Part shown: piece by piece, positions 31,583-45,000 of the stretch
How the letters are laid out: each line of letters starts with the position of its first letter
Numbering within the stretch: position 1 is the stretch's first letter
DNA from: Ceratopteris richardii
Lineage: Eukaryota > Streptophyta > Polypodiopsida > Polypodiales > Pteridaceae
Direction of reading: 5' to 3'
Assembly (NCBI GenBank): GCA_020310875.1
Contig: CM035444.1
Coordinates: 23,375,272 to 23,439,271, forward strand
DNA length: 64,000 nt
Translations under genes and position numbers: made by a program
The notes under the pieces: generated by a model
The model's input: only the letters and a program-made list of their open reading frames with translations
Databases searched by the model: none
Told to the model about the DNA's origin: nothing

Positions 31583-34500
31583 CCGCAGATCAGTTGGGAA
31601 GCATTGGAGAGGTAATAGATGAAGAGCAAATTGTAAGGCAGGTCATCAATGGCTTGAAGGCAGATGACAAGTGGGAAGCATTCACCACAACTATAGATTT
31701 GTACATGGACATGCATGTACCTGATTTCAATACACTCATTGGACAACTACTTACTCAAGAGGCAAAGCTTATCAAAAATGGAGAAAGCTCTAAAGGTAAT
31801 CAATCTTCAGCTTTATACACGGATAAAAGCAAGTCTAAAGATAACAAAGGAAAGGCAAAGAAAGTGGATGATGAAGCAGGTACATATCAAGCTAACTATG
31901 CAGGTAGAGGAAGACATGGCAGAGGTAGAGGAAGAGGAGGTAGACAAGGCAGGGCGAGATCCCAAGAATCCAACTCATGTTCTATTTGTGGATTAACTAA
32001 TCATACAACTGAAAATTGCTTTAGGAATTCCAAGAATCAAAGAGGTAGAGGATACAATAGAGGAAGTTATGGCTACTCAAGAGGAAGGTTCAACAATTAT
32101 CATGGCAACTACAACAACTACAATCATTCAAACTATCAAGGAGGCTACAAAGGAAGGAGAGACTTCAATAACTACACAGAAGAATCAAACAAAGAGGATT
32201 CATTATTGATCATGAACATGGCTATGCCACAAGGTAAATCTGATGAGCATGTTTTCTACATAGATTCAGGTTGTTCAAATCATGTGGCAGGAAATGTGGC
32301 ACTCCTATCAGATTTAGAAGATCCAAGGAATAAGCAAGAGGTACAAACAGGAGATGATACAAAACATCTTGTGGAGAAAATAGGCAATGTCAAAGCACCT
32401 GATGGAAACATCAACCTACTCAATAAGGTACTCTATGTCCCTACCATTACAAAGAATTTGATAAGTGTTGGGCAGATAGTAGAGAAAGGGTTGCAAGTCA
32501 GGTTCACAAAAGCAAGAGCATTCTATCTACATAGCACATGACATAAACCAAGAGGAGCCATTAGTAACTAAACATTCTATCTACATAGCACAGGACATAA
32601 ACCAAGAGGAGCCATCATCATTTGAAGAGGCCAAAGAAAAAATAGAATGGAAGCATGCAATGAAGGAAGAGATTGAAGCACTTGAAGAAAAAAACTTGGG
32701 ATTTGGTGCCCAAGACTTCATCCATGAAGGTAATAGGCTCAAGATGGGTCTATAAACTCAAGAAGAATTCTGATGGTTCCATTAACAGGTATAGGGCAAG
32801 GCTTGTAGCAAAAGGCTTTGCACAAACTCAGGGAATTGATTATGAGGAGACCTTCTCTCCTGTGGCAAAGATGCCTACTATTAGGGTTTTGCTTAGTATT
32901 GCCTCTTCCAAGAATTGGAAGATACTTCAACTAGATGTAAAAAATGCATTCTTGAATGGTTGGATAACAGAAGAGGTATATATGGCACAACCACCTAGTT
33001 TTGAGAATCAAGTTTATCCTGATTATGTGTGTAAACTTAACAAAACATTGTATGGTCTCAAGCAAGCTCCAAGGGCTAGGAATTTCAGACTTGTTTCATT
33101 CTTGCAGGACAAAGGCTTTCAACCAAGCGAGGCTGATCCTTCAGTCTTTATCAAAAAGAGTAACTCTGAGGTCATCTACCTATGTGTATATGTAGATGAT
33201 ATTATATTGACAGGAAATGATGCAGATGGTATGAAGAAGATCAAAGATCAGATGAGAGAAGAGTTCAAGATAAGTGATTTGGGTTCACTTACCTACTTCC
33301 TAGGTTTGGAAGTTGTCTACAAAGATCATGGTTTGTTTCTCACTCAAAGAAAGTACATTAAGGACATGTTGGCAAAATTCAAGATGCAAGATTGTAAGAT
33401 TGCAGGTACTCCAATGGAGGTCAATCACAAATTGAGCTCACATGAAGTTGAACTCATAGAGGACATCACATCATATCAAAGTCTAGTGGGTAGTCTCAAC
33501 TATGCCACATTGACAAGAGTAGATATATGTTACAGTGTGAGTGTGCTAAGTCAATTTATGCACACACCAAGGAAACCACATATGGATGCTGCCAAAAGGA
33601 TTCTCAAGTATCTCAAAGGAACCATAAATGAAGGAATTTATTATCCTTATGTATCTGATTTAGGTTTGAAGCTATTTTGTGATGCAGATTGGGCTGGCTC
33701 CAAAGAAGATAGAAGGAGCACTTCAGGTTATCTTACCTTTGTAGGTTCAAAGCTTATTTTATGGTCATCCAAGAAGCAGCCCACAGTTGCTCTCTCTTCT
33801 ACTGAAGCTGAATATAGAGGTCTTGCCATAGCTACACAAGAAGCTATGTGGATGAAGACATTATTCAAAGATCTTGGATTGGAGTTTGGAACTCCAACTA
33901 TTTTTGGTGACAATATGAGTTCTATTCATTTGGCTGCTAATCCTATTTTTCATGCAAGAACTAAACATATTGAAGTTCATTATCACTATGTACGAGAAAA
34001 GGTTCTAAGCAAAGAGATTCAAATATCATATGTGTCCACTCATCAACAATGTGCAGATATTCTAACCAAAGCATTGGATGGTACAAAGCTTTGCTATGAT
34101 TGGTTTATAGGTAATCTTGGAAGATTGAAGACCTCAAGCATACTTGGCTTGAGGGGGAGCTATTGGAGCAAGTCTATGACAAGCCTAAGTATTGGCTTGA
34201 GTCCCACAAAGTCATAGAAGAAGCCTTAAAATGAAGACAATGTAAAGTTCACTTGTGAACTACCTGTTGTAACTTTTGAAGAGTTTACTTAATGTAAAAG
34301 TGAAAGAATCTTAAGTGGTTGAGTCCACTTGATCAAAAAGGGAAAGAGGAGCCACGAATTCGTGATTTGTGGTAGGTAGAGAATCAAATCAATCATTCAT
34401 TGATTGGAGAGTGATTGAGGGAAGTTAGCCTCCCAAACTCAACTATAAATAGATGGTAGTTTTGGTCGTGGTTAGAGAGACCTACGTGAAGAGCTCCAAG

Positions 34501-35267
34501 AGCTGAGTTTTATGCCATATCAAGGTGTGATTCAAAGGCACACATATGTATCATTTTCTCAGTCAGATTGCAGAGATGGTTTCTCTGAGCTTGGTGCATC
34601 ATTTTCAGTGATTTAACTTGGTAAAGTTAGCTCTATAAGTCTACTATATTCGCACAAATTTTCATGCCATTTGGATGTTGCAATCTTCAGTTATGTTCAG
34701 TTGAAGTCAACAGTGTCTGTCATTTTCACTTCTCTATTAGGTACCCAACTTTTTTACTCATCTTGTCAAAGCTGTTTCTCAGTGTGTACTTATCCAAATG
34801 TAATGAATTAAAGCTTGTTGGATTCAGCTTACTGTCTAGTATAACCATACAAATTTTCATAATCATTGGATTCGTAAATTTTGAGTTATGTTCATTTTCT
34901 GCTCACTGGTCTCAAACTGTAGCAGCCCGTGAAAATCGAGATGATGTCATCACTTGTTAAAACTCATTCTGAGTGTGTGGTTTACTATTTTTTATGGTAT
35001 TACTCTTGAAAGTTATCTCTTTAAGTTAACTAGACTTCCCCAAGAGGAATTAAGATAATTGTTGCTGTGCTCAGAGAATTATGCAAAACACTAGACAGGT
35101 GTATGAACCAAATTAGCAAGTTTTTCACCTCTGAGCTAACTCCAACTTATTTGTTTTGATCTATCTTTTTGAGAGTGATCTTCCAAGGTACATAGGGTGT
35201 TTAATACATCCATTGGCAAGCTAAAAGGGCCCACCATATACTGCTGGAGTTCATTTGGCTGGTGTAG
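31583..35267 (+). mobile_element. Ty1/copia element, partial (copia-1 family)
   Basis: Parts seen in order on the plus strand: C-terminal gag with a CX2CX4HX4C knuckle (CSICGLTNHTTENC, about 31978) in an Arg/Gly/Tyr/Asn-rich setting; protease (FYIDSGCSNHVAG, about 32255); reverse transcriptase (ARLVAKGFAQTQGIDY... YLCVYVDDIILTG, about 32700-33400); RNase H (LFCDADWAGSKEDRRSTSGY...ADILTKALD, to about 34090); a polypurine tract (34150-34160); and most of a 3' LTR. No integrase segment and no 5' LTR were seen. The element is clearly defective. It begins directly against the 5' end of the minus-strand LINE. Sister copies lie at 37011-41770 and 61380-64000. Confidence 0.88.
34161..35267 (+). repeat. 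3' LTR of the copia-1 element, incomplete at its end
   Basis: It follows the polypurine tract TGAGGGGGAGC directly and aligns by eye, with clear divergence, to the LTR at 40510-41770 on the other strand. The last part of the LTR seen there is not present here. An ACTATAAATAG box near 34441 is the likely promoter TATA element. Confidence 0.75.
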
Positions 35268-37010
35268 AACACTAATATGACTGATATGCCCAGCTCTACT
35301 GTATGGGTTTTCCAGCCGAAGCCACTTGCAAAAGAACTTCCAGATAAGGTGAAGGAGACAGACAACAAACCTCCATTACACACTAAGAACATGGTAGTCT
35401 TCACAAAATAGCAAGCAGACAGAGATCCAATAGTGAAACATACCATTTTTTAACCCTAGAGTATATGAGATAATGAAAATGATGTATACGGACGTTCTAG
35501 CTCATTTGAATGAAGCGAGGAACTAAAATTTTGGATTCTCTATTGTACTCATTTTTATCCCTTTGTCCTCCTACAATGGTATGCTTTCTTGAGGTTGAAG
35601 TGTTGTATCATGTTTTGCTACCCATAATTGGCTTGTTTATGCTATGCCTTAGCTTGTATCTGAACCTAGAAGTGAATTTTTATAGTGTAACTATCATGCA
35701 AATCACAAAGTGCCTTTCTTTGGGATTCTATCTATATCTTATGCATGGTTCAAGGGTGTTTAGTGGTGCGGACTCAAAAGTCATTAAAAAATAGAGTTCA
35801 AGGATGAAAATTATATACAATTTGGTGTTTAGGTCTATATTTATCTCTTTGTATTTCTGAACTTATTCATGGTTAAGAGCTGATTGTAGGGTTAGCTCAC
35901 CTTCCCTTTTCTTGAACTACATTTTTCCTCACATAGCATTGTTATTGGATAATGATGCCTAATAGAGGTGCTACATGAAAATAAGAAGCTAGTATGGTTA
36001 AAATCCCAAAAGAAGGTTTTTTATAGAGATTTTTTCGAGTTCCCTACAACCAACGTAAGCATAAGTTGTAAGTTCATCTTAATTTGTTTTAGTGTGCCTA
36101 GTTGACATTTTACCACTGAGTGTGAGAGTGAGAGAGAGTGAACATAACACGAGCATGAATCATGTGAAAATTACCCATCACTTTGAAATTTGTAAGCATT
36201 TTCCACCTCTATCTCAAATCTCACATGATATGGTTACATATTTACATAGTTATGAATGTTTTTCTACTCTACGAATTGGTTGTATGTCAATGCATTGCAT
36301 GCACAATTATTTCGGTGGTTTACATTGCATACATAGGTTGTAGGAGATACGGAACTCGCAAAAAAGCTATTCCAAAATTTATAATAGCTAATTTTGACGT
36401 AATTTGCAATTTATATGCTCAATGGATATATTCGTGAATCAAGGATCCACAGTTAGTTCAAGTTTCAATTCATGAATCAAGTGAAACCAACCATGAATTA
36501 GCCTCTAATTCATGATTTGTGTTGGGTCAATCACAATATGAGGGTATCCCATTTATGATTACGTCTTGATAGTTAATGATTTGAAATTGACCCATTCGTG
36601 ATTTACTTGTGCAATTTCTAAATAAGTACAAGTCATTCACAATAGGTGAATGATGTTTTGTGTCGTGATTTTTTATGCTTGTTTTAGTTTTTGGTTTTGG
36701 AGTTTTTATTTGTTATAGATTGTTACCGTTACTCTCTATGTAAAAGATCAAATGGCCACCAAAAGATTTGTAAACATATGTTCTAATAGAACATATAGTC
36801 ATCTGATCGGCCAAGAAATGTATTGAAACTACCCATTGTGAAACTTACATACGCACAATCTTGCCCTCTTGCTCTCTAGTTTTCTACGTTTTTCTATAAG
36901 TCAGCATACATGGGTACAAAGTGTTTGCAATGTTGACCAAAAGGATAAGCTACAGTGTGAGGAACTAAGAAGATCCCATTCATTGGGATCAAAGAAGCTT
37001 CACATGACAT
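35268..37010. other. Stretch without a recognised gene
   Basis: No retroelement protein or RNA gene was seen. A 42-codon open stretch near 35282-35410 (SSTVWVFQPKPLAKELPDKV) is protein-like but unidentified. The segment 36430-36640 is dense in ATTCATGAAT-like and TCGTGATT motifs, and 36680-36900 resembles LTR sequence in composition without a partner. Confidence 0.45.
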
Positions 37011-40000
37011 TGGATTACCTGCAATCTTGCATCTTGAATTTTCCAACATGTCTTTAATGTGCTTTCTCTGAGTAAGAAACAAACCATGATCTTTGTAGAC
37101 AACTTCCAATCCTAGGAAGTAGGTAAGTGAACCCAAATCACTTATCTCGAATTCTTCACTCATCTATTCTATGATTCTCTTCATGCCATCTGTATCATTT
37201 CCTGTAAGTATAATATCATCTACATACACACACAAATAGATGACTTCAAAATTACTCCTTTTTTTTAATAGTGATGGATCTGCCTTGCTAGGTTGAAATC
37301 CTTTGTCCTGCAAGAATGAGACAAGCCTGTGATTCCAAGCCCTTGGGGTTTGTTTGAGTCCATATAAAGCTTTATTGAGTTTACACACATAATCAAGATA
37401 TATGTGATTCTCAAAACTAGGTGGTTGTGCCATATATACCTCTTCTGTTATGCATCCATTAAGAAATGCATTTTTTACATCCAATTGAAGTATCTTCCAA
37501 TTCTTGGAAGAGGCAATACTAAGCAAAATCCTAATAGTAGGCATCTTTGCCACAAGAGAGAAGGTCTCCCCATAATCAATTCCCTGCGTTTGTGCAAAGC
37601 CTTTTGCCATAAGCCTTGCCTTATACCTGTTAATGGAGCCATCTGAATTCTTCTTCAATTTGTAGATCCACCTTGAGCCTATCACTTTCATTGATGGAGA
37701 CTTGGGAACCAATTCCCAAGTGTTATTCTCCTCAAGATCTTCAATTTCTTCTTCCATTGCATGCCTCCATTTTGATTTCTTATTTGCTTCCTCAAATGTT
37801 GAAGGTTCCTCTTGATTTATGTACTATGCTAGATAGATTGAATGTTTAGTGACTAGAGAAGTATCAAACCCATACCTTTCTAGCTTTCTTTTCTCCCTCA
37901 TGGACCTTCTTAGGCCATGATGTGATGATTCTGTCTCTTCTCCAAGTTCCTACATTTTTGCTTTGCCTTTATACTTCCACATTTTGATTTTTTCATACTG
38001 AGTTGCTTCATCATCTTCTGAGGTATCCCGATCTTCAACTTTAGAAGAATTATCCTTAACAAGTTTTGGAAAATCTTCTTCAAGATCATAACATAGATTG
38101 TCCTTTCTACATGAATCTTCATACCAAGAACTATTCTCATAAAAAACTACATCTCTACTCACCAACAATCCTTTGGTTGTTGGGTTGTATAATCTGTAGC
38201 CCTTTTGATTGTTGTCATATCCAATGAATACACACCTTTCTGCTCTGGGATCCATCTTGCCTCTAACATGTGAAGGAAAATGAGCAAAAGCAACACATCC
38301 AAAAATCTTACAATGATCCAAGATTGGTCTTCTTCCATTCCAATCTTGATATGGTGTCATGCCATCAAGTGATTTTGAAGGTAACTTGTTAATCAAATAA
38401 CTGATTGTGGATACAACCTCAGCCCATAAGTAATTAGGTAAGTGCTTTTCATTTAGCATAGACCTTGTAGCTTCAATAATTGTCCTATTCCTTCTTTCTG
38501 CCACTCCATTTTGCTCAAGAGTGTACCTTGTAGTGATCTCTCTTTTGATTCCTCTTTCTTGAAGAAAGGAGTCAAATTCATGGGAGAAGTACTCCCCCTC
38601 CATCTGACCTTAGCCTTTTTAGTGTTTTACCTGTTTGATTCTCCACAAGAGCCAAATATCTTTTGAAGCATGAAAAGACTTCATCTTTGTGTTTCATAAA
38701 GTATAATATAGTCCACCTACTGCAATCATCAATGAAGGAGACATAATACCTTGATCCAGATATTGAAGCATCCTTGCTAGGTCCCCATACATCTGTATGA
38801 ACCAACTCCAAGAGATCGCCATGCATATATCCTTTCTTCATGAATGGTAACCTGTGAGACTTTCCAAATTGACATGCACTACACTTATAAATCATGTGTT
38901 GTTTTGACAAGTTAGGGAGTCCAAGTACACTTTGGTCCCTGCAAATTTGCTTTAATGATCTTTCACCAATATGTGCTAACCTTTTGTGTCATACTTCCAA
39001 TTCTGTGAGTGTTTGACTACCATAGTTAAAGAGAGCAATGTTTCTAGTGTCTTGTAATTCAAATGTGAACAATCTACCTGTCTTTTCACCTTTTGCAATT
39101 ATCCTGAATCCTTGACTTGGATCTTCAACAAATGCTCCTGCTTTTGTGAACCTGACTTGCAACCCTTTCTCGACTATCTGCCCAACACTTATCAAATTCT
39201 TTGTAATAGTAGGGATATAGAGTACCTTACTGAGTAAGTTGATGTTTCCATTAGGTGCTTTGACATTTTGTGTTTTCTCCACAAAGTGTCTTGTATCATC
39301 TCTTGTTTGTACCTCATGCTTGTTCCTTGGATCTTCTAAATCTGATAGGATGGCCACATTTCCTGCGCATGATTGGAACAACCTGAATCTATGTAGAAAA
39401 CATGCTCATCAGATTTACCTTTTGGCATTGCCATATTCATGATTAGCAATGAGTCCTCTTGATTTGAGTCTTTTGTGTAGTTATTGAATTCTCTTCTTCC
39501 TCTATTGCCTCCTTGATAGTTTGAATGGTTCTAATTGTTGTGGTTGTCATGGTAATTGTTGAACCTTCCTCTTGAGTAGCCATAGCTTCCTCTATTGTAG
39601 CCTCTGCCTCTTTGATTCCTGGAGTTCCGAAAGCAATTTTCAGTTATATGATTAGTTAATGCACAAATAGAGCATGAATTAGAGTCTTGGGATCTCCCCC
39701 TGCCTTGTCTTCCTCCTTTGCCTCTACCTCTACCATGTCTTCCTCTACTTGCATAGTTAGCTTGATGTGTACCTGCTTCATCATCCACTTTCTTTCCTCT
39801 TCCTTTTTTTTCTTTGGACTTTCTTTTATCAGCGTACAAAGCTAAAGATTGATTACCTTTGGAGCTTTCTCCATTCTTGGTAAGCTTGGCCTCTTGAGTA
39901 AGTAGTTATCCTATGAGTGTGTTGAAATATAGTACATGCATATCCATGTATAGATTCATAGCTATGGTGAATGCTTCCCACTTATCATCTGCCTTCAAGC

Positions 40001-40496
40001 CATTGATGACCTGCCTTACAATTTGTTCTTCATCTATTACCTCTCCAATGCTCCCCAATTGATCTGCTATGTCCTTGAGATTTGTGACAAAATTAGTCAC
40101 ATTTTGTTTGGGAGCTTTCTTCATAGTTGTGAAATCTAGCCATAGTTGATGCTTCCTCGCCTTTGTACTTGAAGAGAAGAAGGCTTCAAGTGCATTCCAC
40201 ACTTCCTGAGATGTTTTACAACTTCTAATGTGAGGCAAAAAAAACTATGAGATAGAGTTGAGGGGATAAGACCTTGCAAGTGCATCCTTGGAGCACCATC
40301 TACTCACTTTTTCTTGCTCTTCTTGTGTTGGTTGACTTTTGTTCCGAAAACTTCGCATAACTTCATCTCCAGCTATATAACCATATAAATTCCTTCCTTG
40401 AAGATAAGCTTCCATCTTAATGACCAAGCTGAGTAGTTACCTCTATCCAATTTGTCAATTGATGAAGGAAATCCATCTGCCATATTGTCCAACCTT

Positions 40497-40508
40497 GCTC
40501 TGATACCA
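40497..40508 (-). other. Primer-binding site, initiator tRNA-Met type
   Basis: TGGTATCAGAGC on the minus strand, complementary to the 3' end of plant initiator tRNA-Met, the usual copia primer. Confidence 0.92.
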
Positions 40509-40509
40509 C

Positions 40510-41770
40510 TGTGAAGAAATGGATTTGTCGTTGAAGAAGATGAAGTGGTGCTGCAAAAACTTTGCACTATACCAGCCAAATGGACTCCACATATATGTGG
40601 TGGGCTCTCTTAGCTTGCCAAAGGATGTATTAGACACCCTATGCACCTTGGAAGATCACTCTCAAAAAGCTGAATCAAAATAGATAAGTTGGAGTAGATT
40701 CAAGAGCAAAAAGCTTGCTATTTATGTTCATACACCTGTCCAAAGTTTTGAATTGTTCTCTCGCCACAGTAACAATTAACTTAATTCCTTTTGGAAAACT
40801 CTTATTAGCTTAGTAAGATAACAATCAAGATTTATTTCAACAAAAATGGTGGACTACACAAGGAGAAAGATGTTTAGCAAGTGGTAGCATGACCCTGATT
40901 TTCTCGGGTTGAATAGTACTCAGACCTGTGAGCAAAAAAATGCCAATATCTCAAGATTCAAGAATCCAATGCTTATGAAATTTTTTATGCATATACTAGA
41001 AAGTATGAGATTCTAAAAAGCTCTGAACCATGGAAAATTGTGAAGCACACACTAAGAAACAACTTTGAAAAAATGACTGTTCTGAGAGAGTGCTGACAGA
41101 GAAGTAGAAAATGAGGTGACACACTTGACTTCAAATGATGATATCTCACGATTGAAACATCCAATTGCAATGAAAGCTGGTGAGCATAAAATAGAGTAAG
41201 AGAGCTAACTTTAACAAGTTTAATCACTGAAAATAATGCACTGTGATTAGAGAAATCATCTCTGCAATCTGACTAAAGGAACTGAGAGATATGGCAGTGA
41301 GCAGTACACTTCACAAGAACATGAAAATATGAACTCAAATGATCATGAAAATGAAAGTATATTGATTGTAAAATACAATTGACTTATGGATACATATGTG
41401 TGCCTTGAAACCACACCTTGATATGGCATAAAGTGCAGCTCATGGAGGTCTTGTTTTAACCACGACTAAAACTACCATCTATTTATAGTTGATCTTGGGA
41501 ACCTAACTTCCTACAATCATTCTCCAATCTATTAGTGATTGATTTGATTCTCCAACTACCTTCAATCATGAATTGGTGGCTTTTCTTTCCCTTTTTGATC
41601 AAGTGTACTTAACCACTTTAGATTTTTTCACTTTTACATCAAGTAAAGACTTCAAAAGTTACAAGAGGTAGTTCACAAGTGAACTTTATATTGTCTTCAC
41701 TCTAAAGCAATTTTTATCACTTTGTGAGACTCAAGGCAATACTTAGGCTTGTCATAGACTTGTTCCAACA
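40510..41770 (-). repeat. 5' LTR of the minus-strand copia-1 element (1,261 bp)
   Basis: On the minus strand it starts TGTTGGAACAAG at 41770 and ends TTCTTCACA at 40510, one base before the primer-binding site. It gives the best reference for the family's LTR ends. Confidence 0.85.
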
Positions 41771-42908
41771 CTATCCACGTGTACCAACAACGGCTTCAGC
41801 CCCCTATGATCATGTGCCAATTGCAGGACATCCGCAACAGATGTGTTCCGTCTTGCGTGCACGCTCAAGCATCATTATTTGCCTAGAGGGAGAGACGAGA
41901 GTAAGAGCCTTCTCTTCTCTTGTTGTTATGAGAAGACCACTTCTAATACTTTATATATAGGTGTTTTGAGCATATATTAGTAATTTGATAAATTTTTGAG
42001 CATGCATGCCTATTGGGCTCAGGAAAGATGTGAGAAAGCCATAGTTGAAGCTGGATCCTTGAGCTATTTTGAACTATCCTCTTCCACATAATTGGCCATA
42101 TCTTGGGCATATCACCTCCAAATTTGGAGATTTTTCTTGTTAAAGATAGCCCTCTCAGAGCTCTTTCCAGACAGTGGCTGGAAGTCATAGTTTGGTTTTA
42201 GTCTCAGTTATTTTTAGAAGCTTCAAGTTTGACCCTTCTTCATCATCAACCTTCTTTCAAGCATAGTTTTGAAGCACTGACTATTGGAAGACTTTTGCAA
42301 AGCTATTTAGATGGAGGATGGACCATCTCTAGCCCCTACACACACTTGAAAACTATCTTTGAACCTTCAGATAAGTTTGTTTGTCAATTAATATGCATTA
42401 TTGCTTTCTTTCTGCATCATATTGCATATAGGACATGCAATTTTTGCATAGTATCTAGAGTATACGTGTAGTTAGATGTGGACTCATATTGTACGGTGGA
42501 TGTATTCTTCTTTGCAGGGATAAGTAAGTATTTTCTTGTAGGTTAGTGAGGAAAGAAAGAGAAAATTTTCAGGGTGTGTAATCCCCTTCAGTTTCTTTAT
42601 AGTTAGATTTTGCCTGTTGGCAGTGCTATTGCGGAACTTGCTTGATGATTCCTTGGTATATTTTTTTTAGTTTTCAAAATTATGCCATTATCTAGCCAAA
42701 TTTTTTAGAAAATTAGTATGCATATGCATTCACGAATACAAAGCATACTAAAAGTTTCTTGTTTCTTCTTTTTCCATTGAGCAAAGGCTTGATGATTTGT
42801 TTCTTTTCCATTGCAACTAATTTACTTAGATTCACATAGAATGTACTATTTGAAAATCACAAAAAAAATATCAAAAAAACTTGAAAATGACCATCACCAT
42901 CACTTAGT
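41771..42908 (+). other. Leader-like region before an old gypsy gag
   Basis: No gene was recognised. TTGGCAGTGCTATTGCGGAA near 42616 resembles a decayed tRNA-Asp primer-binding site (TTGGCGCCGTTGCCGGGG-like), which would place a lost LTR end just before it and match the gag that starts at 42909. Confidence 0.35.
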
Positions 42909-44084
42909 ATGGATTCAAGACCATCATGCCCTTCTAGGAGAGATACACTCATGGAAGAGCAGCCCACAAATCCCATTCAGACCATGAGTAATATAATCAC
43001 CAATCTAGAAAGCACACTTCATGATATCTTGGTGGTACACATCAATAGGTCCAAGAAAGAGGAAGTTGTGCCAAAGCATGACTTGCCAAGGATGGATGTA
43101 GATGCTCCAGATGAGCATCAAAATCTAGAAATCCCTAAAGATAGCATCCTAGTCAGGGAGGCTAGATGGTAGCTTAAGGATCTTAAGCTACCTAGATATC
43201 ATGGTTCAACTGGTGCTAGGGTTATTGATGTTGTTAAGCAATGGCTCAGCAAGTGGGAGCAGTGCTTCTGCTTGTGGCATATCATAGATGATAGACATAA
43301 GATATAGGACATGTATAACCTTATGGACATCACCCAAAGGTGGTGGTGGAAGATCGAACAAGATAAGAAAGAACCCAAGACTTGGGATCAGTTCACGATC
43401 TTGTTCTATAATAATTTCATACCACATGATGAGAGGTCTAGAGCACTAGACACCTGGTTCTTCATCAGTCAAAAGAATCAAATAGTTCAGGAGTACATGG
43501 ATAAGTATAGAGAGGTGCTTCTTAAAGTGCCTGATACTATCCTTGAGTTTCTCCAGGTCCACAAGTTCATCTTGGGACTTTGGGAAACTATTACACCGTT
43601 GGTGAGGAAAGGAGAGATGTCAGTCCTTGGCACAGGCCATGGAGATGGCTTTAGTCTATGAGGATGTTCATAGGGGCACAAGCTCCAAGGGTTAGAGGTC
43701 CCATGGTCATGGCTTAGGGTAAGTCGATCCTTCCACACACCTACTCCTGGTTTGATCAGTGCACATCCTTCTAGAGTGGCTAAGTAGTGCATATGATCAA
43801 GACAATAGTTGGAGGTAAGAGAAAAGTGTCTTCTCTAGCGGAGAGGGCTTACAATAAGTCTATTCTTATCGCTCAGCAGAAAGAGAAGTTAATGAAAGAA
43901 GGATTATGCTATGGGTGTTGAGGGCTGCACTTGTTTAAGGACTTTCCTAAGAAAGAAAAGATAGCAGCCACCATAGTCATAAATCCTACTAAGGTAGGGA
44001 TTGATGATAGCAATGAGGACTTTGGAGATCCGCCATCATTGTTATCATTCCCCATAGTGGCCATGACAATCACAAAAAAAGGTC

Positions 44085-44089
44085 CCTAT
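44085..44089 (+). repeat. Target site duplication CCTAT, left copy
   Basis: CCTAT precedes the TG of the LTR at 44090 and recurs after the CA of the LTR ending at 50299 (50300-50304), proving a single insertion into the gypsy remnant. Confidence 0.95.
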
Positions 44090-44985
44090 TGTTGGAATTT
44101 GGGGCCCCAGGATCGTTCCAATACTAAAACCTCTTGAGCATACACAACTTAATTGACAAGATGATAAGTGAGATAGAGAAAGAAAGAAATCTTGAGACAA
44201 GGATAGGGAACGTAAGCTAGATGCTTAATTCACTAAAAATAATAGATGTCCAAATTACAACATGGGAGTACTACTCAACCATATAAAGTGGTGCACTCAC
44301 TAATGGAAGAATAAGAAGATGATGATACAAAATTTAGATTATGTCGAAATAATTTAAGTGTGTGTGAAGAGAATGAAGCAACGAAGCTAACAAAATAGTG
44401 TAACGAAATTGTAAATCAACCACAAGGTTAACTCACAAAAGATAGTTACAACCACCTCGTAGAAGACTTCCTGCTGCAATGAGAGTAGCCTCTCCTTCAC
44501 CACAACTTCACCTCCTTCAAGAGTGTGAGAACACTCTGTCTTCAAGATCTCCAAGCTCTAGATCTTTGAGTGAGTGATTATACAAGGAGCCAAGGGCTTT
44601 ATTATATAGGTTTGAAGTACTCATGAAAAGCTAAAATAAAGCTTAAAGCTACGAAATAACTACGCGATCGCGGACGGATTTTTTCTGTGAAGAGTTTTTC
44701 GATTTGCTTTATTAAAAAGCACGAACTTGCTGCCGTAGCGCGTCAGGATTGAACCTTGGTCAATGAGGATGCTTTTATAAACGTTGGGCTAGACCACATG
44801 AGCGCCCGCTGTGACTTGTTGAAGAATACAGAATAAACTATATATGTCGAAGCTGCGCCCGTCGACTGCTTGAAGTAGTCTCTAAGAGTAAAACTTCTAT
44901 ATAGTCTATTGTTGAACTAAGACTTGAAGTTGATGCTTCTCAGTGAAGCTAATTGTTAAGCCAATATAAACATTGACTTCCAACA
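44090..44985 (-). repeat. 3' LTR of the copia-2 element (896 bp)
   Basis: On the plus strand it begins TGTTGGAATTTGGGG and ends CTTCCAACA. A purine-rich tract (TTGAAGGAGGGAT on the minus strand) lies directly inside it. Same length as the other LTR. Confidence 0.93.
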
Positions 44986-45000
44986 ATCCCTCCTTCAATG

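Larger units (their letters stand above)
37011..41770 (-). mobile_element. Ty1/copia element, partial, minus strand (copia-1 family)
   Basis: From high to low coordinates: 5' LTR (40510-41770), initiator-Met primer-binding site, gag (about 40490-39530, including NMADGFPSSIDKLDRGNYSAW and the knuckle CSICALTNHITENC), protease region (about 39400-39000), integrase (about 38910-37950: SACQFGKSHRLPF, VHTDVWGP, EQNGVAERRNRT) and reverse transcriptase (about 37760-37020: LDVKNAFLNG, CVYVDDIILTG). RNase H and the 3' LTR are not seen, and similarity to the sister copy stops near 37011. Several breaks are present. It is the only one of the three family members in the window that shows a full integrase core. 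Confidence 0.88.

Noticed and set aside
34664-34960. 98-codon frame in the copia-1 LTR
   Set aside because: It lies wholly within LTR sequence and has no domain; it is an LTR chance frame.
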